Source: Paraburkholderia sacchari (lineage in GTDB: Bacteria > Pseudomonadota > Gammaproteobacteria > Burkholderiales > Burkholderiaceae). Taken from it: DNA of 64,000 nucleotides. Below are positions 50,143 to 58,809 of this stretch, one piece after another. A model generated the notes under the pieces. It ran no database searches. It saw only the letters and a program-made list of their open reading frames with translations, and was not told the DNA's origin. The stretch covers positions 248,001 through 312,000 of the forward strand of contig NZ_JTDB02000005.1 of NCBI RefSeq assembly GCF_000785435.2, written 5' to 3'. How positions within the stretch are numbered: the first letter of the stretch is position 1; each line of letters opens with the position of its first letter. Made by a program: the position numbers and the translations under genes.

Positions 50143-51030
50143 TCAGGCCATCGCCTGATTGATGATGCCGTAGGCTCGCCAGGCCGCGTCGGGCTCGCCG
50201 CTGTGCTGGGCGGCGCTTGCGTTGCGCACCATCTTGACGACCGAGTCCACGGGTATGAGGCCGACGGTCGGCAGCCATGATTCAATGCCCGCGCCGCCCG
50301 GCACGTCGATGCGCACGAAGTCGCCCACATGTTGCGCGAGCCAGTGCGAAACGAGCGCTTTCGCTCGCACGTGCCCGTCGGAAGGCGCGGCAACCACCGG
50401 GCCGATCGAATAACCACGGCCAAACCGGCGCGCGAGTGCGAAGCCCGTGATCTCGCCGTCGCGCTCCAGCACCACGCCGCCTTGTGCGACTTCGAGCAGG
50501 GCGGGCAGCGTCGCGCTGCGATCGAGACCGCAGCCGCGCGAAGCGAGATCGATCAGCGTGGGTAGATCGGCGGGAGTGACGGCGCGCAGTGTTTCGCCTC
50601 GCGGCAGCACGACGGCGGGCGCGGCTTCGACCGTGCCCTGGTGCTGCGTGAGGCCGCTGGAAGCCGCGAATCCGAGCTTTTCATAGAGCGGTTGGCCAGC
50701 GGGCGTCGCGTGCAGGAAGGTGACGCGATCGCCAAGCTCGTCGAGCACGAGTTCCATCAGCTTGCGGCCGATGCCGCGCCCTTGCTGATCGGGCGAAACG
50801 ATCACCATGCCGAGCGTCGCGCGGTCCGCGCCGAACTTCCAGCACAGCGCCGTGCCGATCACGGTGTGGTTTTCCTCGGCTACGAAACCGGCGCCCGCCT
50901 CGACTGCGAAGCGCCAGTCTTCCGGGCGATGCGGCCAGCGCACCGCGACGGAGAGGCCATGTGCGGCGTCGATGTCATCGGCGGTGAAACGACGATAGCG
51001 AGGATCGGACTTGACGGCGGATTCGGACAC
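50143..51030 (-). CDS. GNAT family N-acetyltransferase, two-domain
   Basis: Protein of 295 residues. N-terminal GNAT fold with LGMVIVSPDQQGRGIGRKLMEL (split over about 71-92), including the Q-x-x-G-x-G acetyl-CoA loop; a C-terminal Acetyltransf_18-like half (about 155-290). It probably acetylates an amine or amino acid. It is first in the leftward operon, nearest the XRE regulator. Confidence 0.82.
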   Translation of the reverse strand: MSESAVKSDPRYRRFTADDIDAAHGLSVAVRWPHRPEDWRFAVEAGAGFVAEENHTVIGTALCWKFGADRATLGMVIVSPDQQGRGIGRKLMELVLDELGDRVTFLHATPAGQPLYEKLGFAASSGLTQHQGTVEAAPAVVLPRGETLRAVTPADLPTLIDLASRGCGLDRSATLPALLEVAQGGVVLERDGEITGFALARRFGRGYSIGPVVAAPSDGHVRAKALVSHWLAQHVGDFVRIDVPGGAGIESWLPTVGLIPVDSVVKMVRNASAAQHSGEPDAAWRAYGIINQAMA

Positions 51031-51185
51031 AGCGGACTCCTGTAAAACGGCATATGGACGGCAGGTTCGGATTCGACTGTCGCATGAGCTGCACGGGCTT
51101 CATAGGACGATCTTCCTGTCTTGCGCCCGCCAGAACGGCAAGCGCGCGGCTTTCATATTGTTCATCGCATTTCGACAAGTTTCAA

Positions 51186-51195
51186 TATAATGATT
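51186..51195. promoter_or_regulatory. PuuR-like box and -10 region upstream of the XRE-cupin gene
   Basis: TATAATGATT resembles the core of the E. coli PuuR site (TATAATGAAC), and TTGTTCAT lies 28 bases to the left (51158-51165) on the other strand as ATGAACAA. It lies in the divergent spacer between the GNAT operon and the regulator. Confidence 0.4.
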
Positions 51196-51323
51196 GCGCA
51201 TCGTGCGCGCATCCGCTGCTGCGCACGTGACGCGCCGCACTGTCGTCATGCACCGGAATTGTGCGCTGGCGACGGGGCTCGAACCGTTTTCGCGCGTCCG
51301 GCACCGTATTCAACAGGAATCTC

Positions 51324-51935
51324 ATGCGAACCCAGTCCAGCAAGAAAGTTGCCGTGCTGCCGAGCCGTGCCGATGTCGGCGCTCGACTGCGCGCGCTGCG
51401 CAACGCGCGCGGCTTGTCCGTCAATGAACTCGCGTTGCGCGCGGGCGTATCGGTCGGCACCGTGAGCCAGGTCGAGCGCAACAAGGCCAATCCGTCCGTG
51501 CGCATTCTCGAGCGCCTGCGTCAGGCGCTCGACGTGCCTTTGAGTGCGCTGCTGGAAGATGACGATGCGCCGTCCGACCCGCTGACCGGCGATTTCGTGC
51601 GCCGCGCAACTGAGCGCCCGCTGTTCGAAGTGGGGAAGAATGGCATGCGGAAGGAACTGCTGTCGCCGCACGGCGAACACGATCTGCAGATGATGGTGAT
51701 CATGCTGCCGGCGGGCTCGGGGTCTGAAGAAGTGCTGGTAGGTGTGGGCGAAAAGTGCGGCCTCGTCATGGAAGGCACGGTGATCCTGAATGTGGGCGAT
51801 CAGCGTGCGGAATTGCGGGAGGGCGACAGCTTCCAGTTCAAGAGCACGGTGCCGCATAGCGTAAAGAATGAAAGCAGCAAGACGGCGCGGCTGCTGTGGA
51901 TCATGAATACGCGTCCGCCTGTCATCCATCTTTAG
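51324..51935 (+). CDS. puuR: XRE-cupin transcriptional regulator, PuuR-like
   Basis: Protein of 203 residues. Helix-turn-helix (DVGARLRALRNARGLSVNEL, then VSVGTVSQVERNKANPSV) at about 15-70 and a C-terminal cupin (about 110-195, VMEGTVILNVGDQRAELREGD split). This is the PuuR architecture, which represses putrescine-use genes. It lies between the leftward GNAT/SSADH operon and the rightward aldehyde dehydrogenase operon; PuuR-type boxes occur on both sides. Confidence 0.85.
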   Translation: MRTQSSKKVAVLPSRADVGARLRALRNARGLSVNELALRAGVSVGTVSQVERNKANPSVRILERLRQALDVPLSALLEDDDAPSDPLTGDFVRRATERPLFEVGKNGMRKELLSPHGEHDLQMMVIMLPAGSGSEEVLVGVGEKCGLVMEGTVILNVGDQRAELREGDSFQFKSTVPHSVKNESSKTARLLWIMNTRPPVIHL

Positions 51936-52219
51936 GCCTTTAGGCGGCGCCTGGATTGAACTTTCATCGGCGCCGCGTCAGTTTTCTTCTCGCCCAATTT
52001 CCTCGCTGTTTTCCCGTAGTTTCCTTGCCGTTTCCTTCCGCTGCAAAGCGTTCGCGCCCTCAGCACGACCGCGCCGCGCGCATGAACGCGCGCCGCTTGT
52101 TTTTCCACTCCTTTTGCGTCATGCGGGTTCGCCCTGGCTCGATTCTCGCGTAAGCACTACGCATGAAAAGCGCTTCGTGGATTTTATTTTTGACCACTAG
52201 TCAGGCGTCGTGCATTCAC

Positions 52220-52250
52220 TATAATGAACTTCATCGCGTGGTTGTTCATT
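52220..52250. promoter_or_regulatory. Promoter with PuuR-like box before the aldehyde dehydrogenase operon
   Basis: TATAATGAAC (52220-52229) is identical to the core of the PuuR site recalled from E. coli and also a perfect -10 box. A second half, GTTCATT (52244-52250), makes the dyad AATGAAC-N14-GTTCATT. The 51936-52358 spacer holds this and no gene. Confidence 0.5.
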
Positions 52251-52358
52251 CTGCCTCCGAGGCAGCGAGCCACCACATGCTGAAGCGGCAACGCAGCGCC
52301 CAACCTGCATCACGAGCGCTACCGCACCGACGTAATCGGGTTTTCGAACAGGCCGAGC

Positions 52359-53852
52359 ATGACTACTCCGTCTCTGGATTTCGATCCATCCACCATCACG
52401 CTGCCGCAAGGCCATTTCATCGGCGGTGCGTACTATCAAACCGATGAAGCGCCGATCGCAGTGCATCGTCCATCGGATGGTCGTCTGCTCGGTTACGTGC
52501 CCGATGGCTCGGCGCAGACGGTCGATTACGCAGTGTCCAACGCTTTGCAGGCATGGAAAACGAGTGGCTGGGGTACGCGCTCGCCGCGCGAACGCGCCCG
52601 TGTGCTCACGCGCTGGGCGCAACTGATCGACGAACACGTTGTCGCGCTGGCGCAGCTCGAAGCGGTCAGCTCCACGCGTCCCGTTGCTGAGGCTTATGCC
52701 TCGGATGTGCCGTTCACCGCCGAAGCGATCCGCTTTTTCGCCGAACTTGCCGACAAGCTGGGCGGCGATATCGCGGCGACGCGTCAAGGCAGTCTCGGCT
52801 TCGTCGCCTCTGAGCCGTATGGTGTGATCGGCGCGATTACGCCGTGGAATTTCCCGCTCTCGATGTGTTCATGGAAATGCGGTCCTGCGCTTGCGGCTGG
52901 CAATGCCGTTGTGTTGAAGGCGTCGGAGATGACGCCGTTTTCCACGCTGCGTCTTGCCGAACTCGCGATCGAGGCCGGCATGCCGCCCGGCATTTTCAAT
53001 GTTGTGAACGGACGCGGCGCGACCACGGGTTCGGCCATCACGCGTCACCCCGATATTTCGAAGGTGAGTTTCACTGGATCGACCCGCACGGGCGCGGCGA
53101 TCATGAGCGAAGCAGCGTTTCACGGCACCAAGCCGGTCACGCTGGAACTGGGCGGCAAGAGCCCGCAACTCGTGTTCGCCCAAGTGCCCGATCTCGCGCA
53201 TACGGCGCGTTGCGTGGCACGCGGCTTTACCGCAAACGGCGGCCAGGCTTGCGTGGCAGGCACGCGACTGATCGTCCACAAGCAGATCGCCGGGCCGCTG
53301 ATCGAGGCGGTGCAACGCGAACTCAAGGACATTGCGCCCGGCGCGATGTGGTCGAGCGCAACGCGCTATTCGCCGATCATCAGCGGCGCGCAGGCAAAGC
53401 GCATTGAAATGCTGATCGAGGAAAGCCGCGCGCAGGGCGCGGAAGTGCTGTGCGGCGGCGGCTTTTTCGAAGCAACGGAAGGCGGCTGGTTCCATCGCCC
53501 GACGCTGCTCGGCAACGTGACCGAAGACACGGCCGCGGTGCGCGAGGAATTGTTTGGGCCGGTGCTCACGGTGCAGACCTTCGAGGACGAGGAGGAGGGT
53601 ATCGCGCTCGCCGCGCACCCAACTTACGGTCTTGCGGCGGGCGTGCATACCAGCGATATCGGCCAGGCGATGCGCGCGATGCGCCGCATCGCGGCGGGCA
53701 CGGTCTGGATCAATCGCTATGGCCGCAGCGGCGACATGATCATCCCGACCGGCGGCTTCAAGCAATCGGGCATCGGCAAGGATCTCGGGCGCCAGGCGCT
53801 CGAGGCCAGCATGCGCCACAAGAGCGTGCTAATCGACTTCGACACCGCCTGA
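52359..53852 (+). CDS. puuC: Aldehyde dehydrogenase (PuuC-like)
   Basis: Protein of 497 residues. ITPWNFPLSMCSWKCGPAL (about 158-176), SFTGSTRTGAAI, LELGGKSPQLVFAQ with catalytic Glu, and GGQACVAGTRL with active Cys. It likely oxidises gamma-glutamyl-aminobutyraldehyde or a similar aminoaldehyde. It is first in the rightward operon. A 227-base gap with no gene seen follows it. Confidence 0.88.
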   Translation: MTTPSLDFDPSTITLPQGHFIGGAYYQTDEAPIAVHRPSDGRLLGYVPDGSAQTVDYAVSNALQAWKTSGWGTRSPRERARVLTRWAQLIDEHVVALAQLEAVSSTRPVAEAYASDVPFTAEAIRFFAELADKLGGDIAATRQGSLGFVASEPYGVIGAITPWNFPLSMCSWKCGPALAAGNAVVLKASEMTPFSTLRLAELAIEAGMPPGIFNVVNGRGATTGSAITRHPDISKVSFTGSTRTGAAIMSEAAFHGTKPVTLELGGKSPQLVFAQVPDLAHTARCVARGFTANGGQACVAGTRLIVHKQIAGPLIEAVQRELKDIAPGAMWSSATRYSPIISGAQAKRIEMLIEESRAQGAEVLCGGGFFEATEGGWFHRPTLLGNVTEDTAAVREELFGPVLTVQTFEDEEEGIALAAHPTYGLAAGVHTSDIGQAMRAMRRIAAGTVWINRYGRSGDMIIPTGGFKQSGIGKDLGRQALEASMRHKSVLIDFDTA

Positions 53853-54079
53853 GCTTCGTTTCACTTCGCCGTATCGGCGCACGAATCGCGCAGAGTTCAT
53901 TCGGATGAACACGGATTGCGCGCAGCGCTTTAAGGCAAACATCGCAGGAAACTTTACCGAAACTACGGGCCGCGCCGATTTCGTCGGCATGACTGAATAG
54001 TTGCCGCTCATGCGCAGCTCGCCGTTCTCACTTGAATAGAGCCTGAATACAGGTTCGCCACGACGACAGGATGCAGACC

Positions 54080-54748
54080 ATGATCGATTTCGAGCCGAAG
54101 TACATCACCTTCGACTGCTACGGCACGCTGACGAATTTCCAGATGGGCGAGACCGCGCGCCAGCTTTATGGCGACAAGCTCGATCCCGTGAAGATGAATG
54201 AGTTTGTGGAGTTCTTCCGCGGCTATCGTCTCGACGAAATTCTCGGCGCATGGAAGCCGTATCGCGACGTGGTGGTGAATTCGATCCGCCGCACTTGCGA
54301 GCGCACGGGCGTGCCGTTCGAGGAAGCCACCGCGCTGAAGATCTACGACGCGGTGCCCACGTGGGGCCCGCATGCGGACGTGCCCGAAGGTCTTTCGCGT
54401 CTAGCCAGCAAATACAAGCTGGTGATTCTCTCGAATGCCGCCGACGAACAGATCGACAGCAACGTGGCGAAGCTCGGCGCGCCGTTCCACAAGGTCTACA
54501 CGGCGCAGCAGGCGCAGGCCTACAAGCCGCTGCGCAAGGCTTTCGAATACATGTTCGATCAGCTCGACTGCAATCCGGAGGACGTGCTGCATGTGTCGTC
54601 GAGCTTCCGCTACGACCTCATGACGGCCTACGACATGGGCATCAAACACAAGGCCTTCGTGAACCGCGGTCACGAGCCGCTCACGCCGTACTACCAGGTC
54701 AACGAAGTGAAGAGCCTGCCGCATCTCGCGGAACAGCTCGGCCTTTAA
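54080..54748 (+). CDS. Haloacid dehalogenase type II (HAD superfamily)
   Basis: Protein of 222 residues. TFDCYGTLTNFQM (nucleophile Asp near 10), KLVILSNAADEQ, and VSSSFRYDLMTAYDMGIK. This is the 2-haloacid dehalogenase type II branch, which in catabolic clusters often acts on unknown phosphates. ATG 54080 is better placed for AGGA than ATG 54071. Confidence 0.85.
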   Translation: MIDFEPKYITFDCYGTLTNFQMGETARQLYGDKLDPVKMNEFVEFFRGYRLDEILGAWKPYRDVVVNSIRRTCERTGVPFEEATALKIYDAVPTWGPHADVPEGLSRLASKYKLVILSNAADEQIDSNVAKLGAPFHKVYTAQQAQAYKPLRKAFEYMFDQLDCNPEDVLHVSSSFRYDLMTAYDMGIKHKAFVNRGHEPLTPYYQVNEVKSLPHLAEQLGL

Positions 54749-54797
54749 GCACAGCGTCCCGCTCGCATCCACCGTCGGTCATCAGGAACGCAACACG

Positions 54798-56075
54798 ATG
54801 AAGCTCGATTCGTACTGGCTCGATACCGCGCCGCGCTTTACGAAGCCCGCCCAGGGGCCGCTTGGCGGCCGCGTGGACGTGGCCGTGGTGGGCGGTGGTT
54901 TTACCGGGCTCTCGGCGGCGCTGGCGCTCGCAAAACGCGGCATGTCGGTGACCGTGCTGGAGGCGGAGCGCATCGCGGGGCAGGCTTCGGGCCGTAACGG
55001 CGGCCATTGCAACACGGGCGTCGCGCAGGACTATGCGGCGCTGTCCGCGAAGCTCGGCAGGGAACGCGCCTCGCTGTTCTATCGCGCCTATGCCGAAGCC
55101 GTGAAATCGGTGGCGCAGATCGTCGAAGAAGAGCAGATCGCCTGCGATCTGCGTAAGAGCGGCAAGATCAAGCTCGCTGCGAAGCCGCATCATTACGAGT
55201 CGCTCGCGAGGACGTTCGAAGCGCTGAAGCGCGATGTCGATGAGGATGTCGAACTGATTTCGCGGGACCGTATTCGCGACGAAATCGCATCCGATGGCTT
55301 TTATGGCGGCCTGGTGCAGCGCAACGGCATGCAGTTGCACATGGGCAAGTTCGGCGTGGGGCTGGCGGAAGCGGCTGCGCGTTACGGTGCGCGGATCTTC
55401 GAGGAAACCGCCGTGACGGGCCTGAAGCCGCTGGGCGGCCATGCCTACGAGGTGCAGAGCGCGCGTGGCACGCTGCGCGCGGATCGCGTGCTGCTGGCTA
55501 CGGGCGCTTCGCAGACCGGGCCGCTGCAATGGTTCCGCCGCCGCATCGCGCCGGTGGGCAGTTTCATCGTGGTGACGGAGCCGCTTGGCAAGGACCGGCT
55601 CGACTCGCTGCTGCCCACGCGCCGCTCGTATGTGACGACGCGCCAGATCGGCAATTACTTCCGGCCGACGCATGACGATCGTTTGCTGTTCGGCGGACGC
55701 GCGCGTTTTGCAATGTCGAATCCGCGTTCGGACGCAAAGAGCGGCCGCATCCTGCGCGACGGCATGCTCCAGTATTTCCCGCAGCTCGCCGACGTGCGCC
55801 TCGATTACTGCTGGGGCGGTCTCGTCGATATGACGGCCGACCGCCTGCCGCGCGCGGGCGAGCACGAAGGTTTGTTCTATTCGATGGGCTACAGCGGCCA
55901 CGGTGTGCAGATGTCGGTGCACATGGGCCGCGTGATGGCCGATGTGATGTTCGGCGCCGCCTCGCGCAACCCGTGGCGAACGCTTGAATGGCCTGCGATT
56001 CCCGGACATTTCGGGCGCGCTTGGTTTCTGCCGCTCGTCGGCGCGTATTACCGGTTGCAGGATGTGCTTCATTGA
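54798..56075 (+). CDS. puuB: FAD-dependent amine oxidoreductase, PuuB/OrdL-like
   Basis: Protein of 425 residues. FAD-binding VDVAVVGGGFTGLSAALALA (about 26-45), EAERIAGQASGRNGGHCNTG, and MGYSGHGVQMSVHMG near the C-terminus. The fold fits gamma-glutamylputrescine oxidase or a related imino-acid oxidase. In the operon with the aldehyde dehydrogenase. The glutamylpolyamine synthetase PuuA is not in the window. Confidence 0.88.
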   Translation: MKLDSYWLDTAPRFTKPAQGPLGGRVDVAVVGGGFTGLSAALALAKRGMSVTVLEAERIAGQASGRNGGHCNTGVAQDYAALSAKLGRERASLFYRAYAEAVKSVAQIVEEEQIACDLRKSGKIKLAAKPHHYESLARTFEALKRDVDEDVELISRDRIRDEIASDGFYGGLVQRNGMQLHMGKFGVGLAEAAARYGARIFEETAVTGLKPLGGHAYEVQSARGTLRADRVLLATGASQTGPLQWFRRRIAPVGSFIVVTEPLGKDRLDSLLPTRRSYVTTRQIGNYFRPTHDDRLLFGGRARFAMSNPRSDAKSGRILRDGMLQYFPQLADVRLDYCWGGLVDMTADRLPRAGEHEGLFYSMGYSGHGVQMSVHMGRVMADVMFGAASRNPWRTLEWPAIPGHFGRAWFLPLVGAYYRLQDVLH

Positions 56076-56149
56076 GCCGATGCCATGCGCCGCAGCAGTC
56101 GCGGCGCACGCGCAAAAACAGTCCAGACAGTCCCCAAGGAACCCAGACC

Positions 56150-56920
56150 ATGTCGCGTAACAAATTTCCCTTCGCTTCCGCCGCCGTTGCCGCTGCCGCT
56201 TTCTCGCTGCTGTGCGGTGCGGCCCACGCCGATACCGCCACCGTGACCGCGGGTTCGCCGCCGTCGAGCGCACCGACCACCTTCCTCGACGTCAAGACGC
56301 AAAAGATCGAAGGCATCATGCCCGACGTCGTGCGCGAAATCGGCAAGCGCGAGGGCTTCGACGTCTCGTATCAGGCCGTGCCGTTTTCGGCGCTGATCCC
56401 GGCCGTGGTTTCGGGCAAGATCGACATCATCGTCGCGGGCATGACGCCCACGCCCAAGCGCGCCGAAGTGGTGGACTTCTCGCAGCCGGTCACGGCATTC
56501 GGCGAAGGCATTATCGTGAAGGAGTCGAACAAGGCCAACTACAAGTCGGTGCAGGACATGAAGGGCATGTCAGTGGGCGCGCCCACGGGCACCGATTACG
56601 GTGACCAGCTCGTCAAGCTCGGCATTTTCAAGGAAGTGAAGATGTACGACAGCCCCGCCGACATGACGCGCGACGTCGCGATCGGCCGCATCGTCGCGGG
56701 ATTCAACGACTATCCGATTCTCAAGGCCCAGGAAGCGGCGGGCGCGATGGCCGGCACACGCGTGGACGACGACTACGTGCCGATGGAGAAGTTCGATATT
56801 GCAGTGGGCGTGAAGAAGGGCAACACGGCGCTGCTCGCCAAGGTGAACGATGCGCTCACGAAGATGAAGGCCGACGGCACGCTCGACAAGATCCTGAAGA
56901 AGTGGCACCTCGCGGGCTGA
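56150..56920 (+). CDS. Amino acid ABC transporter periplasmic binding protein
   Basis: Protein of 256 residues. Signal peptide (SAAVAAAAFSLLCGAAHA, cut near 27), then bacterial SBP3 fold: GIMPDVVREIGKREGFDV, IIVAGMTPTPKRAEVVDFS, and DIAVGVKKGNTALLAKVND. It captures a polar amino acid or opine in the periplasm for the permease encoded 137 bases later. Confidence 0.9.
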   Translation: MSRNKFPFASAAVAAAAFSLLCGAAHADTATVTAGSPPSSAPTTFLDVKTQKIEGIMPDVVREIGKREGFDVSYQAVPFSALIPAVVSGKIDIIVAGMTPTPKRAEVVDFSQPVTAFGEGIIVKESNKANYKSVQDMKGMSVGAPTGTDYGDQLVKLGIFKEVKMYDSPADMTRDVAIGRIVAGFNDYPILKAQEAAGAMAGTRVDDDYVPMEKFDIAVGVKKGNTALLAKVNDALTKMKADGTLDKILKKWHLAG

Positions 56921-57057
56921 TTCGAGACTGAACGACCGGACGCGGCACGGCAGACACCTCCCCACTGCCGCCGCGGTCCGGGCCAGCCGCGCCTTTGCGG
57001 CGCGGCGTATGACCAGCGGGCGCTCTCGCGTTCGCGAACGAAAGCATAAGGCACACC

Positions 57058-57717
57058 ATGCGTTGGCACGACATAGTCGATTTTGTACCGATCCTGCTGC
57101 AAGGCGCCGTGATGAGCATCGTCATTACGATTGGCTGCCTGCTGCTGAGCACGGCCCTGGGGCTCGTGTGGGCGCTGCTCAAGATGTCGCGCTATCCGAC
57201 AGTGGTGACGGTGGTCAGCGCGATGATCAACGTCGTGCGTGGCCTGCCGATGATCGTCCTGCTGTTCTATATCTACTTCGTCTTGCCGGATTTCCATCTC
57301 GAGGTCTCTGCCTTGCAGGCGAGTATCATCGGCTTGAGCTTCGGCTATTCGACTTATGTGGCGGAAATCATCCGCTCGGGCATCGAGGCCGTCGATCCGG
57401 GCCAGTATGAGGCGGCGCAATCGATCGGCATGAGCCGCGTGAAAACGATGGTGCGCGTGATCCTGCCGCAGGCGATCAAGGTTGCGCTGCCGCCGTACAG
57501 CAATACGCTAGTGATGATGCTCAAGGACTCCTCGCTCGCCTCGACCATCACGGTCGCGGAAATGACGCGGCAAGGCCAGTTGATTGCGGCATCCACGTTC
57601 CAGAACATCACCGTCTACACGCTCGTGGCGATCGGCTATCTGCTGATGAGCCTGCCGCTTATGAGCATGGCGCAGCATCTCGAGCGCCGTTTCGGCAAGC
57701 ACAAGGCGAAGAAGTGA
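57058..57717 (+). CDS. Amino acid ABC transporter permease, HisM family
   Basis: Protein of 219 residues with five membrane helices and the EAA loop SIGMSRVKTMVRVILPQAIK (about 122-141). Polar amino acid uptake type; one permease is present, so it may act as a homodimer. It is seven bases before the ATPase gene. Confidence 0.9.
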   Translation: MRWHDIVDFVPILLQGAVMSIVITIGCLLLSTALGLVWALLKMSRYPTVVTVVSAMINVVRGLPMIVLLFYIYFVLPDFHLEVSALQASIIGLSFGYSTYVAEIIRSGIEAVDPGQYEAAQSIGMSRVKTMVRVILPQAIKVALPPYSNTLVMMLKDSSLASTITVAEMTRQGQLIAASTFQNITVYTLVAIGYLLMSLPLMSMAQHLERRFGKHKAKK

Positions 57718-57724
57718 GGTTGCG

Positions 57725-58501
57725 ATGATCGAAATTACCGATGTTCACAAGGCCTTCGGCGCGACGCCCGTGCTCAACGGCATCTCGCTCAAGATCGAGC
57801 AGGGCGAGGTGGTGTGCCTGATCGGCGCGTCCGGGTCCGGCAAATCGACGCTGCTGCGTTGTATCAACGCGCTCGAATCCTACGATGCGGGCGAGATCAA
57901 GCTGCTCGACCAGCGTGTCGAACAGCGCTCGCGCCATATCAATCATCTGCGCACGCAGGTGGGCATGGTGTTCCAGCGCTTCAATCTGTTCCCGCATCGC
58001 ACGGCGCTCGAAAACGTGATGGAAGGGCCAGTGCATGTCAAGAAGGAACCGCTGCACGTGGCCAAGCGCGACGCCGAGGAACTGCTCAACAAGGTCGGGC
58101 TCGGGCACAAGCTCCATTACTATCCGCATCAGCTTTCGGGCGGGCAGCAGCAGCGTGTGGCGATTGCGCGTTCGCTTGCGATGAAACCCAAGGCGATTCT
58201 TTTCGATGAACCGACTTCGGCGCTCGATCCGGAACTCGTCGGCGAGGTGCTCAATGTGATGCGCACGCTGGCGAAGGAAGGCATGACGATGCTGGTCGTC
58301 ACGCACGAAATGGGTTTTGCGCGCGAAGTCGCCGACCGGGTGTGCTTCCTGCACGGCGGCCACATCATCGAACAAGGCAGTGCGCGGCAGGTGTTGTGCG
58401 CGCCGCGCGAGGCACGCACGCGTGAATTCCTGCGCCATGTGCTGGGCAATCGCGGCGAAGTGCAGAGCGCGCCGGAAGGCGCAGCGGGAGAGGCCGCATG
58501 A
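57725..58501 (+). CDS. Amino acid ABC transporter ATPase
   Basis: Protein of 258 residues. Walker A GASGSGKST (about 36-44), Q-loop FQRFNLFPHRTALENV, signature LSGGQQQRVAIARSLA, and Walker B ILFDEPTSALDPE. Polar amino acid type. It overlaps the next gene by ATGA, linking transport and oxidation. Confidence 0.93.
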   Translation: MIEITDVHKAFGATPVLNGISLKIEQGEVVCLIGASGSGKSTLLRCINALESYDAGEIKLLDQRVEQRSRHINHLRTQVGMVFQRFNLFPHRTALENVMEGPVHVKKEPLHVAKRDAEELLNKVGLGHKLHYYPHQLSGGQQQRVAIARSLAMKPKAILFDEPTSALDPELVGEVLNVMRTLAKEGMTMLVVTHEMGFAREVADRVCFLHGGHIIEQGSARQVLCAPREARTREFLRHVLGNRGEVQSAPEGAAGEAA

Positions 58502-58809
58502 AGGGACGATTCGTGCGGCTCGGCGAAACCGGGCGCTCCAAGGTGGCGATTGTGATCGACGGTCGGGCGGTCGAGGCGCTCGAAGGCGACACGCTGCTCA
58601 CGGCGATGCTGTGCAGCGTGCGCCACGTGCGCCAGTCGGAATTCGGCGAGGAGAAGCGCGCCGGCTATTGCCTCATGGGCGCGTGCCAGGACTGCTGGGT
58701 CTCGACCGAGGAGGGCGAACGGCTGCGCGCGTGCACGACCGTCGTCGAGCCCGGCATGCACATCCTCACCACTCAACCGGAGGCGCAATGGGCGGACCTC
58801 GTGTTGTGA
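58498..58809 (+). CDS. (2Fe-2S) subunit of an HcnABC-like dehydrogenase (alpha/HcnA-like)
   Basis: Protein of 103 residues. GYCLMGACQDCWVST (about 61-75) holds three closely spaced Cys plus one at RACTT, a plant-type [2Fe-2S] cluster. It is the small subunit of opine, D-hydroxyproline or cyanide-forming glycine dehydrogenases. Overlaps the previous and next genes by 4 and 22 nt. Confidence 0.85.
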   Translation: MKGRFVRLGETGRSKVAIVIDGRAVEALEGDTLLTAMLCSVRHVRQSEFGEEKRAGYCLMGACQDCWVSTEEGERLRACTTVVEPGMHILTTQPEAQWADLVL

